Source: an uncultured Odoribacter sp.
Lineage (GTDB): Bacteria; Bacteroidota; Bacteroidia; Bacteroidales; Marinifilaceae
NCBI GenBank assembly: GCA_934725835.1
Contig: CAKVCR010000037.1
Span: 1-14,702, forward strand
DNA length: 14,702 nucleotides
Direction of reading: 5' to 3'
Shown here piece by piece: positions 7,579 to 14,702 of this stretch. The notes under the pieces are model-generated. The model searched no databases. It had not been told where the DNA came from and saw only the letters and a list, made by a program, of their open reading frames with translations. Made by a program: the position numbers and the translations under genes. Every line of letters starts with the position of its first letter. The stretch's first letter is position 1.

Positions 7579-10500
7579 ATGAAAGTGACTTTTTTTATAG
7601 ACCGTCCTATTTTTTCGGCGGTATTGTCTATATTGATTGTGGTGATTGGTTGCATTGGTCTCTATTTGTTGCCAATAGACCAATATCCACAGATTACACC
7701 GCCGATGGTGAAAATATCGGCATCCTATCCGGGGGCAAGCGCTCAGACTGTGTCGCAGGCCGTTGCTACTCCAATAGAACAGGAATTGAATGGAACTCCC
7801 GGTATGCTTTATATGGAGTCCAGTAGTTCAAATTCGGGCGGTTTGTCCATCAGTGTGACTTTTGATATTTCTACTAATCCGGAATTGGCTGCGGTAGAGA
7901 TACAAAACCGTGTAAAATTGGCAGAATCCCGTTTGCCGTCGGAGGTGGTGCAAAATGGTATTTCAGTAGAAAAACAATCGTCTAATCAGTTGATGACTTT
8001 GACACTGACGTCTGAAGATCCGCGTTTTGATGAGATATATTTGAGCAACTTTGCAACAATCAATGTTGCAGATATAATTAAGCGCATCCCGGGAGTCGGA
8101 CGTGTATCCAATATAGGTAGCCGTTATTATGGTATGATTTTATGGGTGATGCCTGATCGTATGGCGAATTTTGGGCTGACTGTAAAGGATTTGCAGGATG
8201 CTTTAAAAGATCAGAATCGAGAGTCGGCTGCCGGTGAATTGGGTAAGCAGCCGATAAATGGACAGGATATAACGATTCCTATCATTGCTCAAGGACGTTT
8301 GTCTACGGTTGAAGAGTTTGAGAATATTGTTGTCCGTGCAAATCCGGATGGATCTATTATTCGCGTGAGAGATGTGGCCCGAGTTTCTTTGGAGGCCTCT
8401 TCTTACACAACGGAGAGTGGAATGAATGGTGCAAATGCTGCTGTGTTAGGTATTTATACTGTTCCCGGCGCAAATGCTGTAGAGGTGGCAGATAATGTCC
8501 GCAAAGCAATGGAGGAGATTAGTAAAAATTTCCCGGAAGGTTTGGAGTATGACATTCCTTTTGATATCACTTCTTATATTTCACAGTCAATCCATGAAGT
8601 GTATAAGACTTTATTTGAAGCCTTGATATTGGTGATTTTGGTCGTGTTTCTTTCTTTGCAGAATTGGCGGGCATCATTGGTGCCATTGGTTGCTGTGCCT
8701 ATTTCATTGGTGGGAACTTTCGGTGTAATGCTTGCTATGGGGTTCTCTCTGAATTTATTGACGTTGTTGGGTTTGATACTTTCTATTGGTATCGTTGTAG
8801 ATGATGCGATTGTAGTGGTGGAAGCTGTTGAAAATTACATGGAAAAAGAAGATCTGACTCCTTATCAGGCAACAAAGAAAGCCATGGAAGGATTGACAGG
8901 TGCATTGATAGCAACTTCTTTGGTATTGGCGGCAGTATTTGTTCCCGTAAGTTTCTTGGGTGGAATTACAGGTTTGCTATACCGTCAGTTTGCCGTTACG
9001 ATTGTAGTGTCTGTATTAATTTCTGCTGTTGTAGCATTGACGCTTAGTCCGGCGATGTGTGCTATCATTTTGCGTCCGTCTCACGGAAAGAAGAATGTGG
9101 TTTTTCGTAAAATCAATGCTTGGTTGGCATCGGGGAACAACAAATATGTCAATACATTGACACAGGCAATCAAGTATCCTCGTAGTGTTTTGGCTGGATT
9201 TGGTATCGTAATCATATTTATTTTTGTTTTGAATCGTATTATTCCAAGTAGTTTTATTCCTGAAGAAGATCAGGGGTATTTTAAAGTCGAGCTGGAACTT
9301 CCTGAAGGTGCGACATTAGAGCGTACACGTATTATTACCGACCGAGCTGTTGAGTTTTTGAAGAATTTGCCGGCAGTGGAATATGTGCAAAATGTGATCG
9401 GTTCCAGTCCTCGCGTAGGGACCAGTCAGGCGCGAGCTGAATTGACTGTTATTTTACGCCCCTGGAAAGAGAGAAAGGGGGATAATATGGGAGTGGATGA
9501 GGTGATTGAAGAGGCTCGTAAAGAGTTTGTGCTATATCCGGAGTCGAAAGTGTATTTTTCGAAACCGCCAGTAATTCCAGGATTAGGAACGTCCGGTGGA
9601 TTTGAATTGCAGGTAGAGGCTCGTGGCGGGGCATCTTTTGAAAAATTGGTAGCCGCCGTGGATACACTAATGTACTACGCTTCTAAGAGTGATGCCTTTG
9701 CAGGTCTTTCATCCTCATTGCAGGCAGAAATCCCTCAGTTGTATTTTGATGTAGACCGTGATAAAGCTAAGTTTCTTGGTATTCCAATGGCAGATATATT
9801 TTCTACCATGAAGGCTTATACGGGCTCGGTTTATGTTAACGATTTTAATATGTTCAACCGTGTGTACAAAGTGTATATTCAAGCTGAGGCCAGTTACCGT
9901 GCACGTCGTGACAATATTGGGATGTTTTTTGTGCGTGCATCCAATGGAAATATGGTGCCATTGACAGCTTTAGGTGAAGCAGAATATACCACAGGACCTG
10001 GAAGCATCCGTCGCTTTAATATGTTTACCACTGCGATTATCCGTGGTAATGCAGCTTCTGGATATAGCTCTGGAGAAGTGATGAATGAACTAGAAAAGAT
10101 TGCCCGTGAACATTTGCCGGAAACTATAGGACTTGAATGGAGTGGTCTCTCGTATCAAGAAAAACAGGCGGAAGGGCAGATGGGACTAGTATTATCGTTA
10201 GTATTCCTTTTTGTATTCTTGTTTTTGGCAGCCCTGTATGAAAGTTGGCTGGTGCCGATATCCGTGTTGCTTTCATTGCCTGTTGCTGGATTGGGGGCTT
10301 ATTTGGGAATTGCCGTTTTGGGGTTGAATAATGATATTTATTTTCAGATTGGTTTGGTGACTTTGGTTGGCCTGGCAGCTAAGAATGCAATTTTGATTGT
10401 TGAATTTGCTAAAATGGAAGTAGATAAAGGTGTTGATGTTATTACTGCAGCTAAGACTGCCGCTTCGCTTCGTTTCCGTCCGATATTGATGACCTCATTG

Positions 10501-10695
10501 GCATTTGTATTGGGAATGTTGCCTTTGGTAATGGCATCGGGTCCAGGTTCTGCTAGTCGTCATTCAATAGGTACCGGTGTGTTCTTTGGTATGATCGTTG
10601 CGATAACTGTGGGTATTGTACTTGTTCCTTTCTTTTTTGTGATGATTTACAAATTAAGAGATAAGATTGCCGGAATAAAGAGTTTTTTTGTTTGA
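7579..10695 (+). CDS. RND efflux pump, HAE1 (AcrB-like) inner-membrane transporter
   Basis: The 1038-residue proton-driven pump is close to AcrB length (1049) and has the usual layout: a TM helix at 10-28, a large periplasmic porter domain, TM helices 2-6 from about 340 to 500, a second periplasmic domain and TM helices 8-12 from about 870. N-terminal PRPIFSAVL-like and PIDQYPQITPP motifs are typical of HAE1 pumps. The proton relay is intact: Asp408 and Asp409 in GIVVDDAIVV, Lys935 in GLAAKNAILIVEFAK, and the Arg of LRFRPILMTS. GSSPRVGTSQ is followed by a porter region with AcrB-type spacing, so it is a drug/hydrophobe exporter and not a CusA-type metal pump, which would have a different TM4 motif. 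No frame breaks are seen. Likely substrates are bile acids, detergents, dyes or antibiotics, but which ones cannot be read from the sequence. Confidence 0.96.
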   Translation: MKVTFFIDRPIFSAVLSILIVVIGCIGLYLLPIDQYPQITPPMVKISASYPGASAQTVSQAVATPIEQELNGTPGMLYMESSSSNSGGLSISVTFDISTNPELAAVEIQNRVKLAESRLPSEVVQNGISVEKQSSNQLMTLTLTSEDPRFDEIYLSNFATINVADIIKRIPGVGRVSNIGSRYYGMILWVMPDRMANFGLTVKDLQDALKDQNRESAAGELGKQPINGQDITIPIIAQGRLSTVEEFENIVVRANPDGSIIRVRDVARVSLEASSYTTESGMNGANAAVLGIYTVPGANAVEVADNVRKAMEEISKNFPEGLEYDIPFDITSYISQSIHEVYKTLFEALILVILVVFLSLQNWRASLVPLVAVPISLVGTFGVMLAMGFSLNLLTLLGLILSIGIVVDDAIVVVEAVENYMEKEDLTPYQATKKAMEGLTGALIATSLVLAAVFVPVSFLGGITGLLYRQFAVTIVVSVLISAVVALTLSPAMCAIILRPSHGKKNVVFRKINAWLASGNNKYVNTLTQAIKYPRSVLAGFGIVIIFIFVLNRIIPSSFIPEEDQGYFKVELELPEGATLERTRIITDRAVEFLKNLPAVEYVQNVIGSSPRVGTSQARAELTVILRPWKERKGDNMGVDEVIEEARKEFVLYPESKVYFSKPPVIPGLGTSGGFELQVEARGGASFEKLVAAVDTLMYYASKSDAFAGLSSSLQAEIPQLYFDVDRDKAKFLGIPMADIFSTMKAYTGSVYVNDFNMFNRVYKVYIQAEASYRARRDNIGMFFVRASNGNMVPLTALGEAEYTTGPGSIRRFNMFTTAIIRGNAASGYSSGEVMNELEKIAREHLPETIGLEWSGLSYQEKQAEGQMGLVLSLVFLFVFLFLAALYESWLVPISVLLSLPVAGLGAYLGIAVLGLNNDIYFQIGLVTLVGLAAKNAILIVEFAKMEVDKGVDVITAAKTAASLRFRPILMTSLAFVLGMLPLVMASGPGSASRHSIGTGVFFGMIVAITVGIVLVPFFFVMIYKLRDKIAGIKSFFV

Positions 10696-10712
10696 TTTAT
10701 AATTTCAATTCT

Positions 10713-12065
10713 ATGAAGAGAATATATATATGGGGGCTGATAGTCATGGCGATGTCAATATCTTCTTGTAAATTGGGCAAGAAATACACCCGGCCGGGAT
10801 TGGATTTGCCTGAAAGTATTGATGGGATGCAAGGAGATTCGACTTCTGTTAGTGGAATCCACTGGTCTGAACTTTATCAAGATACTGTTTTGCAGCGTTT
10901 AATACATCGGGCACTTGTGTATAATAAAAATTTACAGGCAGCTGCCGCGAGAGTGAAAGAGATGATGGAAAGCAGACGGATTAGTAGAGCTGATATGTTC
11001 CCTAAGATTGATGCACAGTTTGTAGGCGAATATAAAGATGCTGCTTCTATAAGTGAGACGTATGGCGGTAAAGGATTGTTGTCCTGGGAGTTGGATGTTT
11101 GGGGAAAATTGCGTTGGGGAAATCAGGCTGCTATTGCGGATTATCTTGGCAGTGTGGCCGGTCAACGTGCTTTGCGTATTACTTTGATAGCGCAAGTGGC
11201 GCAGGCTTATTTTGAATTGATTGCTTTGGATCAAGAGCTTGCCATTGTCAAGCAGACATTGACAGCCCGTCAAGAGGGAGTGCGGTTGGCGAGGCTTCGT
11301 TTTGAGGGTGGTTTGACATCAGAAACCCCTTTACGCCAGGCACAGGTGGAGCTTGCTCGTACACAGACATTGATTCCTGGATTGGAAAAAAGCATCCGGA
11401 CAAAAGAGAATCAAATTGCTCTTTTGGCAGGTCAGTATCCGGGAAAGGCACAGCGCGGACAGGGTTTGGTTGAGCAAACATTACCGGAAACACTTCCTGT
11501 AGGTTTGCCTTCACAATTGTTGGAACGTCGACCTGATATCGTACAAGCAGAATATAAGTTGCGCGCTGCACATGCCAAAGTGGGAATTGCTTTTACAAGT
11601 CTGTTTCCTAAAATAACACTGACAGGTAAAGCAGGATTGGAGAGTAAATCATTGTCTGATTTTCTAAAATCTCCTTACTATTTTTTCGGAGGAGAATTGT
11701 TGGAACCTGTATTCAATATGGGTAAGAATCGAGCCAAATTGCGTGCTGCAAAGGCAGTGAGGGAGCAGGAAATATGTGCCTATCAACAGACAGTCTTGAC
11801 TGCCTTTTCGGAAGTCAGCAATGCTTTGATTGCATCATTTAAAAGTCGTGAAATTCGGGAATCTCGTCAGAAATTGGAAAAAGCGTCCCATTCAGTTCTT
11901 AATCTGGCAACTCTGGAGTATATCAATGGTATTACCAATTATTTGGATGTCCTTGATGCTCAGCGTAGTTATTTTGATGCTCAGATTGGTTTGAATAATG
12001 CAATTCGTGACGAACTTCTGACTACAGTACAACTGTATAAGGTGTTGGGTGGAGGAGATGAGTAA
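10713..12065 (+). CDS. Outer-membrane factor lipoprotein of the RND system (TolC/OprM/NodT type)
   Basis: This channel-tunnel protein completes the tripartite exporter. I start it at ATG 10713 because MKRIYIWGLIV... gives a clean lipoprotein signal with I-S-S-Cys19; the open frame reaches back to a TTG at 10692 that would overlap the pump stop and put charged and polar residues before the signal. From the ATG the protein has 450 residues, normal for NodT-type lipoproteins. Two internal repeats are visible, as expected for a duplicated outer-membrane factor: the first with WSELYQDTVLQRLI, ALVYNKNLQAAAARV and SWELDVWGKLRW, the second with LLERRPDIVQAEYKLRAAHAKVG and GGELLEPVFNMGKNRAKLRAAKA. The gene begins 17 bases after the pump stop and ends at a strong terminator, so the three genes form one transcript. 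Confidence 0.93.
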   Translation: MKRIYIWGLIVMAMSISSCKLGKKYTRPGLDLPESIDGMQGDSTSVSGIHWSELYQDTVLQRLIHRALVYNKNLQAAAARVKEMMESRRISRADMFPKIDAQFVGEYKDAASISETYGGKGLLSWELDVWGKLRWGNQAAIADYLGSVAGQRALRITLIAQVAQAYFELIALDQELAIVKQTLTARQEGVRLARLRFEGGLTSETPLRQAQVELARTQTLIPGLEKSIRTKENQIALLAGQYPGKAQRGQGLVEQTLPETLPVGLPSQLLERRPDIVQAEYKLRAAHAKVGIAFTSLFPKITLTGKAGLESKSLSDFLKSPYYFFGGELLEPVFNMGKNRAKLRAAKAVREQEICAYQQTVLTAFSEVSNALIASFKSREIRESRQKLEKASHSVLNLATLEYINGITNYLDVLDAQRSYFDAQIGLNNAIRDELLTTVQLYKVLGGGDE

Positions 12066-12083
12066 TCTAAAATAGATTGTATT

Positions 12084-12137
12084 GATAAAAATGCCGTTTG
12101 TTCCATCTAATCAAGACAGACAAACGGCATTTTTATC
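12084..12137. terminator. Bidirectional terminator between efflux operon and ABC-F gene
   Basis: A perfect 18-bp inverted repeat (12084-12101 and 12120-12137) encloses an 18-base loop. Each arm has AAAAA or TTTTT at its outer side, giving a stem with GC core GCCG/CGGC followed by T5 on both strands. It can end the plus-strand efflux transcript and the convergent minus-strand ABC-F transcript. The right arm runs into the TGA of the ABC-F gene. Confidence 0.9.
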
Positions 12138-13779
12138 ATGCGTTTCTTTTTTCAATTTCTCTTAAGTTTTCCATTTTCTTTTTGCGAAGGAAACCGTTGA
12201 TGTCTTCTAAGTGTTCTGTCACTTTTTTATTGCTGAATTCATACACTTTTGTTACCAACCCATTGAGGAAATCACGGTCGTGAGATACGACAATTACAGT
12301 CCCGTCGAAGTCGATTAAGGCATTTTTTAAAATGTCTTTAGTTTTTAAATCCAGATGATTGGTAGGCTCATCAAGAATCAGTAGATTGACCGGTTGAAGC
12401 AATAGTTTTATCATGGCAAGACGTGTTCTTTCTCCTCCAGACAGCACTTTTACTTTTTTGTCAATATCGTCACCGCTGAACATAAAGGCTCCGAGCAAGT
12501 TTTTCGTATTGCTTTTCAGTTCCAATGGTGTTACGTCATCAACAGTTTGGAAAACAGTTAAATCTTCGTCCATCAGTGAGGCTGCGTTTTGTGCAAAGTA
12601 GCCTATTTGGACGTTATGTCCTAATGTCAGTTTGCCAGTGTAGTCTGTGATATCTCCCATGAGGCATTTTACTAAGGTTGATTTACCTTCGCCATTCCTT
12701 CCAACAAAAGCAACTTTTTCGCCGCGTTGGATGGAGAAACCTGCATGGTTGAATACTTCGTAATCGCCATAGTGTTTGGATAGATCATCGACAATGACAG
12801 GATAGCTGCCAGAGCGTGGTGACGGTGGAAATTTCAGGCGCAATGCAGAGGTATCCTCTTCGTCTACTTCTAGAATTTCCAGTTTCTCCAACATTTTTAC
12901 ACGGGATTGTACCTGTAGTGTTTTTGAGTAAGTCCCTTTGAAACGTTCGATGAATTCTTTCGTCTCTGCAATCATCTTTTGCTGTTCGTCGTAGGCCTTC
13001 TGTTGTTGTGCTCGGCGTTCTTTGCGAAGTTCCAGATATTTTGAATAGTTTACTTTATAGTCGTAGATACGTCCCATTGTCACTTCAATGGTGCGGGTCG
13101 TGATATTGTCGATAAATGTTTTATCGTGAGAGATGACTACGACCGCTTTACCGTTGTTTATTAGAAATTCTTCCAGCCATTGAATAGAATCAATGTCCAA
13201 GTGGTTGGTAGGTTCGTCAAGAAGCAGTACATCCGGATTTTTCAGCAACATTTTGGCCAGTTCGATACGCATGCGCCAACCGCCGCTGAAATCGCTGGTT
13301 TGACGTTGTAGGTATTCGCGTTTGAATCCCAAGCCTAAAAGTGTTTTCTCTACATCTGCTTCAAAGTGGGTAAGATCAATGCTATAGAATTTTTCACTTA
13401 GTGCAGAAACTTCTTCAATGAGCTTGAAATATTCCGGCGATTCATAGTCTGTGCGCTCTGTCAGTTGCTGATTTAGTTCGTCGATGCGTTTTTCCATAGC
13501 GAACAGATGAGCAAAAGCTTGTGATGCTTCTTCGTACACAGTCCTTCCATCTTCTGTCATTAAATGTTGAGGGAGGTAGGCTATGACAGTATCTTTAGGT
13601 GCAGAAACATTCCCGCGGGTAGGCTTCCGTTCTCCAGCCAGAATCTTTAATAGGGTTGATTTCCCTGCTCCGTTTTTACCCATAAGGGCTATTCTGTCTT
13701 TTTCGTTAATTTGAAAAGAGATGTCCTTAAATAAAGCTCTATCGCCAAATTCTACGGTCAATGCGTCAACTGAAATCAT
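12136..13779 (-). CDS. ABC-F family ATPase (ribosome-associated translation factor type)
   Basis: A soluble protein of 547 residues with two ABC ATPase domains and no membrane segment, the hallmark of ABC-F proteins (EttA/Uup/YbiT group), which act on ribosomes in the cytoplasm. Domain 1 has Walker A GKNGAGKST (34-42), signature FSGGWRMR and Walker B with LLLDEPTNHLD near 187. The linker (about 245-300) is charged and rich in Gln, Lys and Glu (RAQQQKAYDEQQKM), as expected for the arm that reaches the peptidyl-transferase region. Domain 2 has Walker A GRNGEGKST near 360, signature LSGGERTRLA and LILDEPTNHLD near 469. The C-terminus is short and basic. ATG 13779 (MISVDALTVEFG) fits the usual family start. 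Some relatives protect ribosomes from antibiotics, but nothing here assigns it to that group. Only 34 bases separate it from the terminator of the tRNA upstream, and no separate promoter is seen. Confidence 0.93.
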   Translation of the reverse strand: MISVDALTVEFGDRALFKDISFQINEKDRIALMGKNGAGKSTLLKILAGERKPTRGNVSAPKDTVIAYLPQHLMTEDGRTVYEEASQAFAHLFAMEKRIDELNQQLTERTDYESPEYFKLIEEVSALSEKFYSIDLTHFEADVEKTLLGLGFKREYLQRQTSDFSGGWRMRIELAKMLLKNPDVLLLDEPTNHLDIDSIQWLEEFLINNGKAVVVISHDKTFIDNITTRTIEVTMGRIYDYKVNYSKYLELRKERRAQQQKAYDEQQKMIAETKEFIERFKGTYSKTLQVQSRVKMLEKLEILEVDEEDTSALRLKFPPSPRSGSYPVIVDDLSKHYGDYEVFNHAGFSIQRGEKVAFVGRNGEGKSTLVKCLMGDITDYTGKLTLGHNVQIGYFAQNAASLMDEDLTVFQTVDDVTPLELKSNTKNLLGAFMFSGDDIDKKVKVLSGGERTRLAMIKLLLQPVNLLILDEPTNHLDLKTKDILKNALIDFDGTVIVVSHDRDFLNGLVTKVYEFSNKKVTEHLEDINGFLRKKKMENLREIEKRNA

Positions 13780-13813
13780 AAGTCGCTGTAATTGTTACTT
13801 GTTTATGTTGCAT
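13766..13813 (-). other. Possible leader ORF (15 codons) overlapping the ABC-F start
   Basis: An ATG lies directly after the T tract of the tRNA terminator and opens a 15-codon frame (MQHKQVTITATYDFS) ending in TGA at 13766-13768, 14 bases inside the ABC-F gene in another frame. Leader peptides are known for some regulated ABC-F genes. Here the evidence is position only, and chance is quite possible. Confidence 0.2.
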
Positions 13814-13842
13814 AAAAAAAGAGTCAGGATAAACCTGACTCT
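13814..13842 (-). terminator. Terminator of tRNA-Leu transcript
   Basis: On the minus strand AAGAGTCAGG, a five-base loop TTTAT and CCTGACTCTT form a perfect 10-bp stem that runs straight into seven T in all. It begins 10 bases after the tRNA 3' end and is followed by the ABC-F start 34 bases later, so it also sits in the path of any transcript reading from the tRNA into that gene. Confidence 0.9.
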
Positions 13843-13852
13843 TCGCCTTTTG

Positions 13853-13937
13853 TACTCAGGGCGGGAATCGAACCCGCACGTCTGTTGAGGACACTGGATT
13901 TTGAGTCCAGCGCGTCTACCAATTCCGCCACCTGAGC
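13853..13937 (-). tRNA. tRNA-Leu, anticodon CAA
   Basis: An 85-base class II tRNA. The 7-bp acceptor stem pairs GCTCAGG with CCTGAGT (first pair G-T), with discriminator A. The D arm holds GGCGGAATTGGTAGACGC, the anticodon stem CTGGA/TCCAG encloses CTCAAAA, giving anticodon CAA (reads UUG). A variable stem-loop follows (TGTCCTCAACAGACG), then the T arm with GGTTCGATTCCC. CCA is not encoded. Class II shape, the A discriminator and the anticodon all agree on leucine. Confidence 0.97.
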
Positions 13938-13951
13938 AATGAACTCGGGTG

Positions 13952-13982
13952 CAAAAGTATAGATTTTTGAATAAACTCCAAA
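13952..13982 (-). promoter_or_regulatory. Promoter of tRNA-Leu
   Basis: On the minus strand TTTG (13979-13982) is followed after 19 bases by TACTTTTG (13952-13959), a full match to the Bacteroides -33/-7 consensus at ideal spacing. The start would lie about 8-10 bases before the tRNA 5' end at 13937. Confidence 0.75.
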
Positions 13983-14007
13983 GGATTTGGCGATTTTTTT
14001 TAATCAA

Positions 14008-14040
14008 TTCGGAAATTCTCGAAATAATTTAGTAGCTTTG
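14008..14040 (+). promoter_or_regulatory. Promoter of the DIP1984-family gene
   Basis: TAGCTTTG (14033-14040) matches the Bacteroides -7 consensus TAnnTTTG. The -33 side is weak: TTCG (14008-14011) at 21 bases is the best candidate. It lies 22 bases before ATG 14063 and diverges from the tRNA promoter. Confidence 0.5.
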
Positions 14041-14062
14041 TTCATGTTGATTATAATACAGA

Positions 14063-14521
14063 ATGAATATGAAACTTGCAGAAGCTCTCAGCTTACGAGC
14101 TGATTTACAGAAACGTGTGATTCAATTGAAACTTCGGTTGAAAAACAGTGCAAAAGTACAGGAAGGTGATGAACCTGCCGAGAATGTAGAGGAGTTGTTC
14201 AAAGAACTGAATGAAACTCTGGTCCAATTGGAGGAATTGATTTATCGGATTAATGATACGAATATGCATACTGTGTGTGACGGAGAGAATCTGACACGTT
14301 TGATGGCTCGTAAGGATACGCTTTCTATGCGGGTGGCATTATTGAGAGAATTGCTGAAGCATGTTTCTGAAAATGATACTCGCTATGGAAGAAGCGAATT
14401 GAAGAGTATTCGAACTATAAATGTATCTGAACTTCAGAAAGAGACGGATAATTATGCCCGTCAATTGAGAGAATTGGACGTTAAGATTCAAGGTCTGAAT
14501 TGGACTATTGATTTACGTTAG
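14063..14521 (+). CDS. DIP1984 family protein
   Basis: A small cytoplasmic all-helical protein of 152 residues. The start MKLAEALSLRADLQKR, the mid-region LVQLEELIYRIN and the end LNWTIDL match the DIP1984 family (named for a Corynebacterium diphtheriae protein, often annotated as septicolysin), whose biochemical role is not established. Heptad-like Leu spacing along the protein suggests coiled coils. There is no signal peptide. Two ATGs are in frame, at 14063 and 14069; the second gives the family's usual MKLAEAL start, so the protein may be 150 residues. It is a single gene with its own promoter, and no terminator hairpin is obvious after its stop. Codon use resembles the efflux operon. Confidence 0.88.
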   Translation: MNMKLAEALSLRADLQKRVIQLKLRLKNSAKVQEGDEPAENVEELFKELNETLVQLEELIYRINDTNMHTVCDGENLTRLMARKDTLSMRVALLRELLKHVSENDTRYGRSELKSIRTINVSELQKETDNYARQLRELDVKIQGLNWTIDLR

Positions 14522-14702
14522 ATTATTTGAGGTAGTTTTTCCGGTGATATAGGGGCGGCATAATTTTATTCTTTGAAAAAAGGATTCATTGTATGCTTTG
14601 AATGAAAGGCGGTATAAGCAGGCTGCAAATTCAGCACGGCGTACAAACGTATATTGCACATAGAACATGGAGTTCTAAAAGTATAGAGCATTACCACATG
14701 TC

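Noticed and set aside
14522..14702. Possible promoter-like TATGCTTTG and TATTCTTTG in the last stretch
   Set aside because: Both have three bases between TA and TTTG where the consensus has two, and no gene follows within the window.

Overview
The window reads as chromosome of a gut Bacteroides or a close relative (Bacteroidales). The reasons are Bacteroides-type promoters (TTTG about 18-19 bases before TAnnTTTG), a bile-salt-hydrolase-like enzyme of the Bacteroides type, a DUF4252 protein, a lipoprotein-type RND efflux trio, and remnants of two AAA ATPase families that are multicopy in this phylum. The species call is an inference from gene content.

Bases 1-3700 are a gene graveyard. About 360-790 (minus) is a heavily decayed AAA ATPase that can be read only across frameshifts and in-frame stops. 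Bases 806-1625 (plus) are an unrecognised gene broken by one extra C in a C5 run. Bases 1720-2972 (minus) are a second, different ATPase (AAA plus DUF4143), which can be rebuilt end to end with three frameshifts and one nonsense codon. Bases 3308-3540 (plus) are a RhuM-family fragment, and 3593-3678 is a palindromic dispersed-type repeat.

Bases 3766-6084 hold two genes on the minus strand: a secreted protein with an N-terminal DUF4252 domain and a tail that looks like a TonB-receptor plug (4888-6084), then a secreted choloylglycine-hydrolase-family enzyme (3766-4845). The enzyme gene is visibly richer in G+C than its neighbours.

From 6297 a good promoter drives a three-gene tripartite efflux operon (6396-12065): periplasmic adaptor lipoprotein, inner-membrane RND pump and outer-membrane factor. 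It ends at a perfect 18-bp palindrome that also ends the convergent ABC-F ATPase gene (12136-13779, minus). Upstream of the ABC-F gene lie tRNA-Leu(CAA) with its own promoter and terminator, and a divergent DIP1984-family gene (14063-14521, plus). The last 180 bases hold nothing I recognise.

Taken together, the intact part combines a possible bile-acid-processing enzyme with a divergently transcribed RND exporter that could handle bile acids or drugs. That link is positional only. I did not find a clear new defence or mobile system. The least explained intact item is the DUF4252/plug-like protein.
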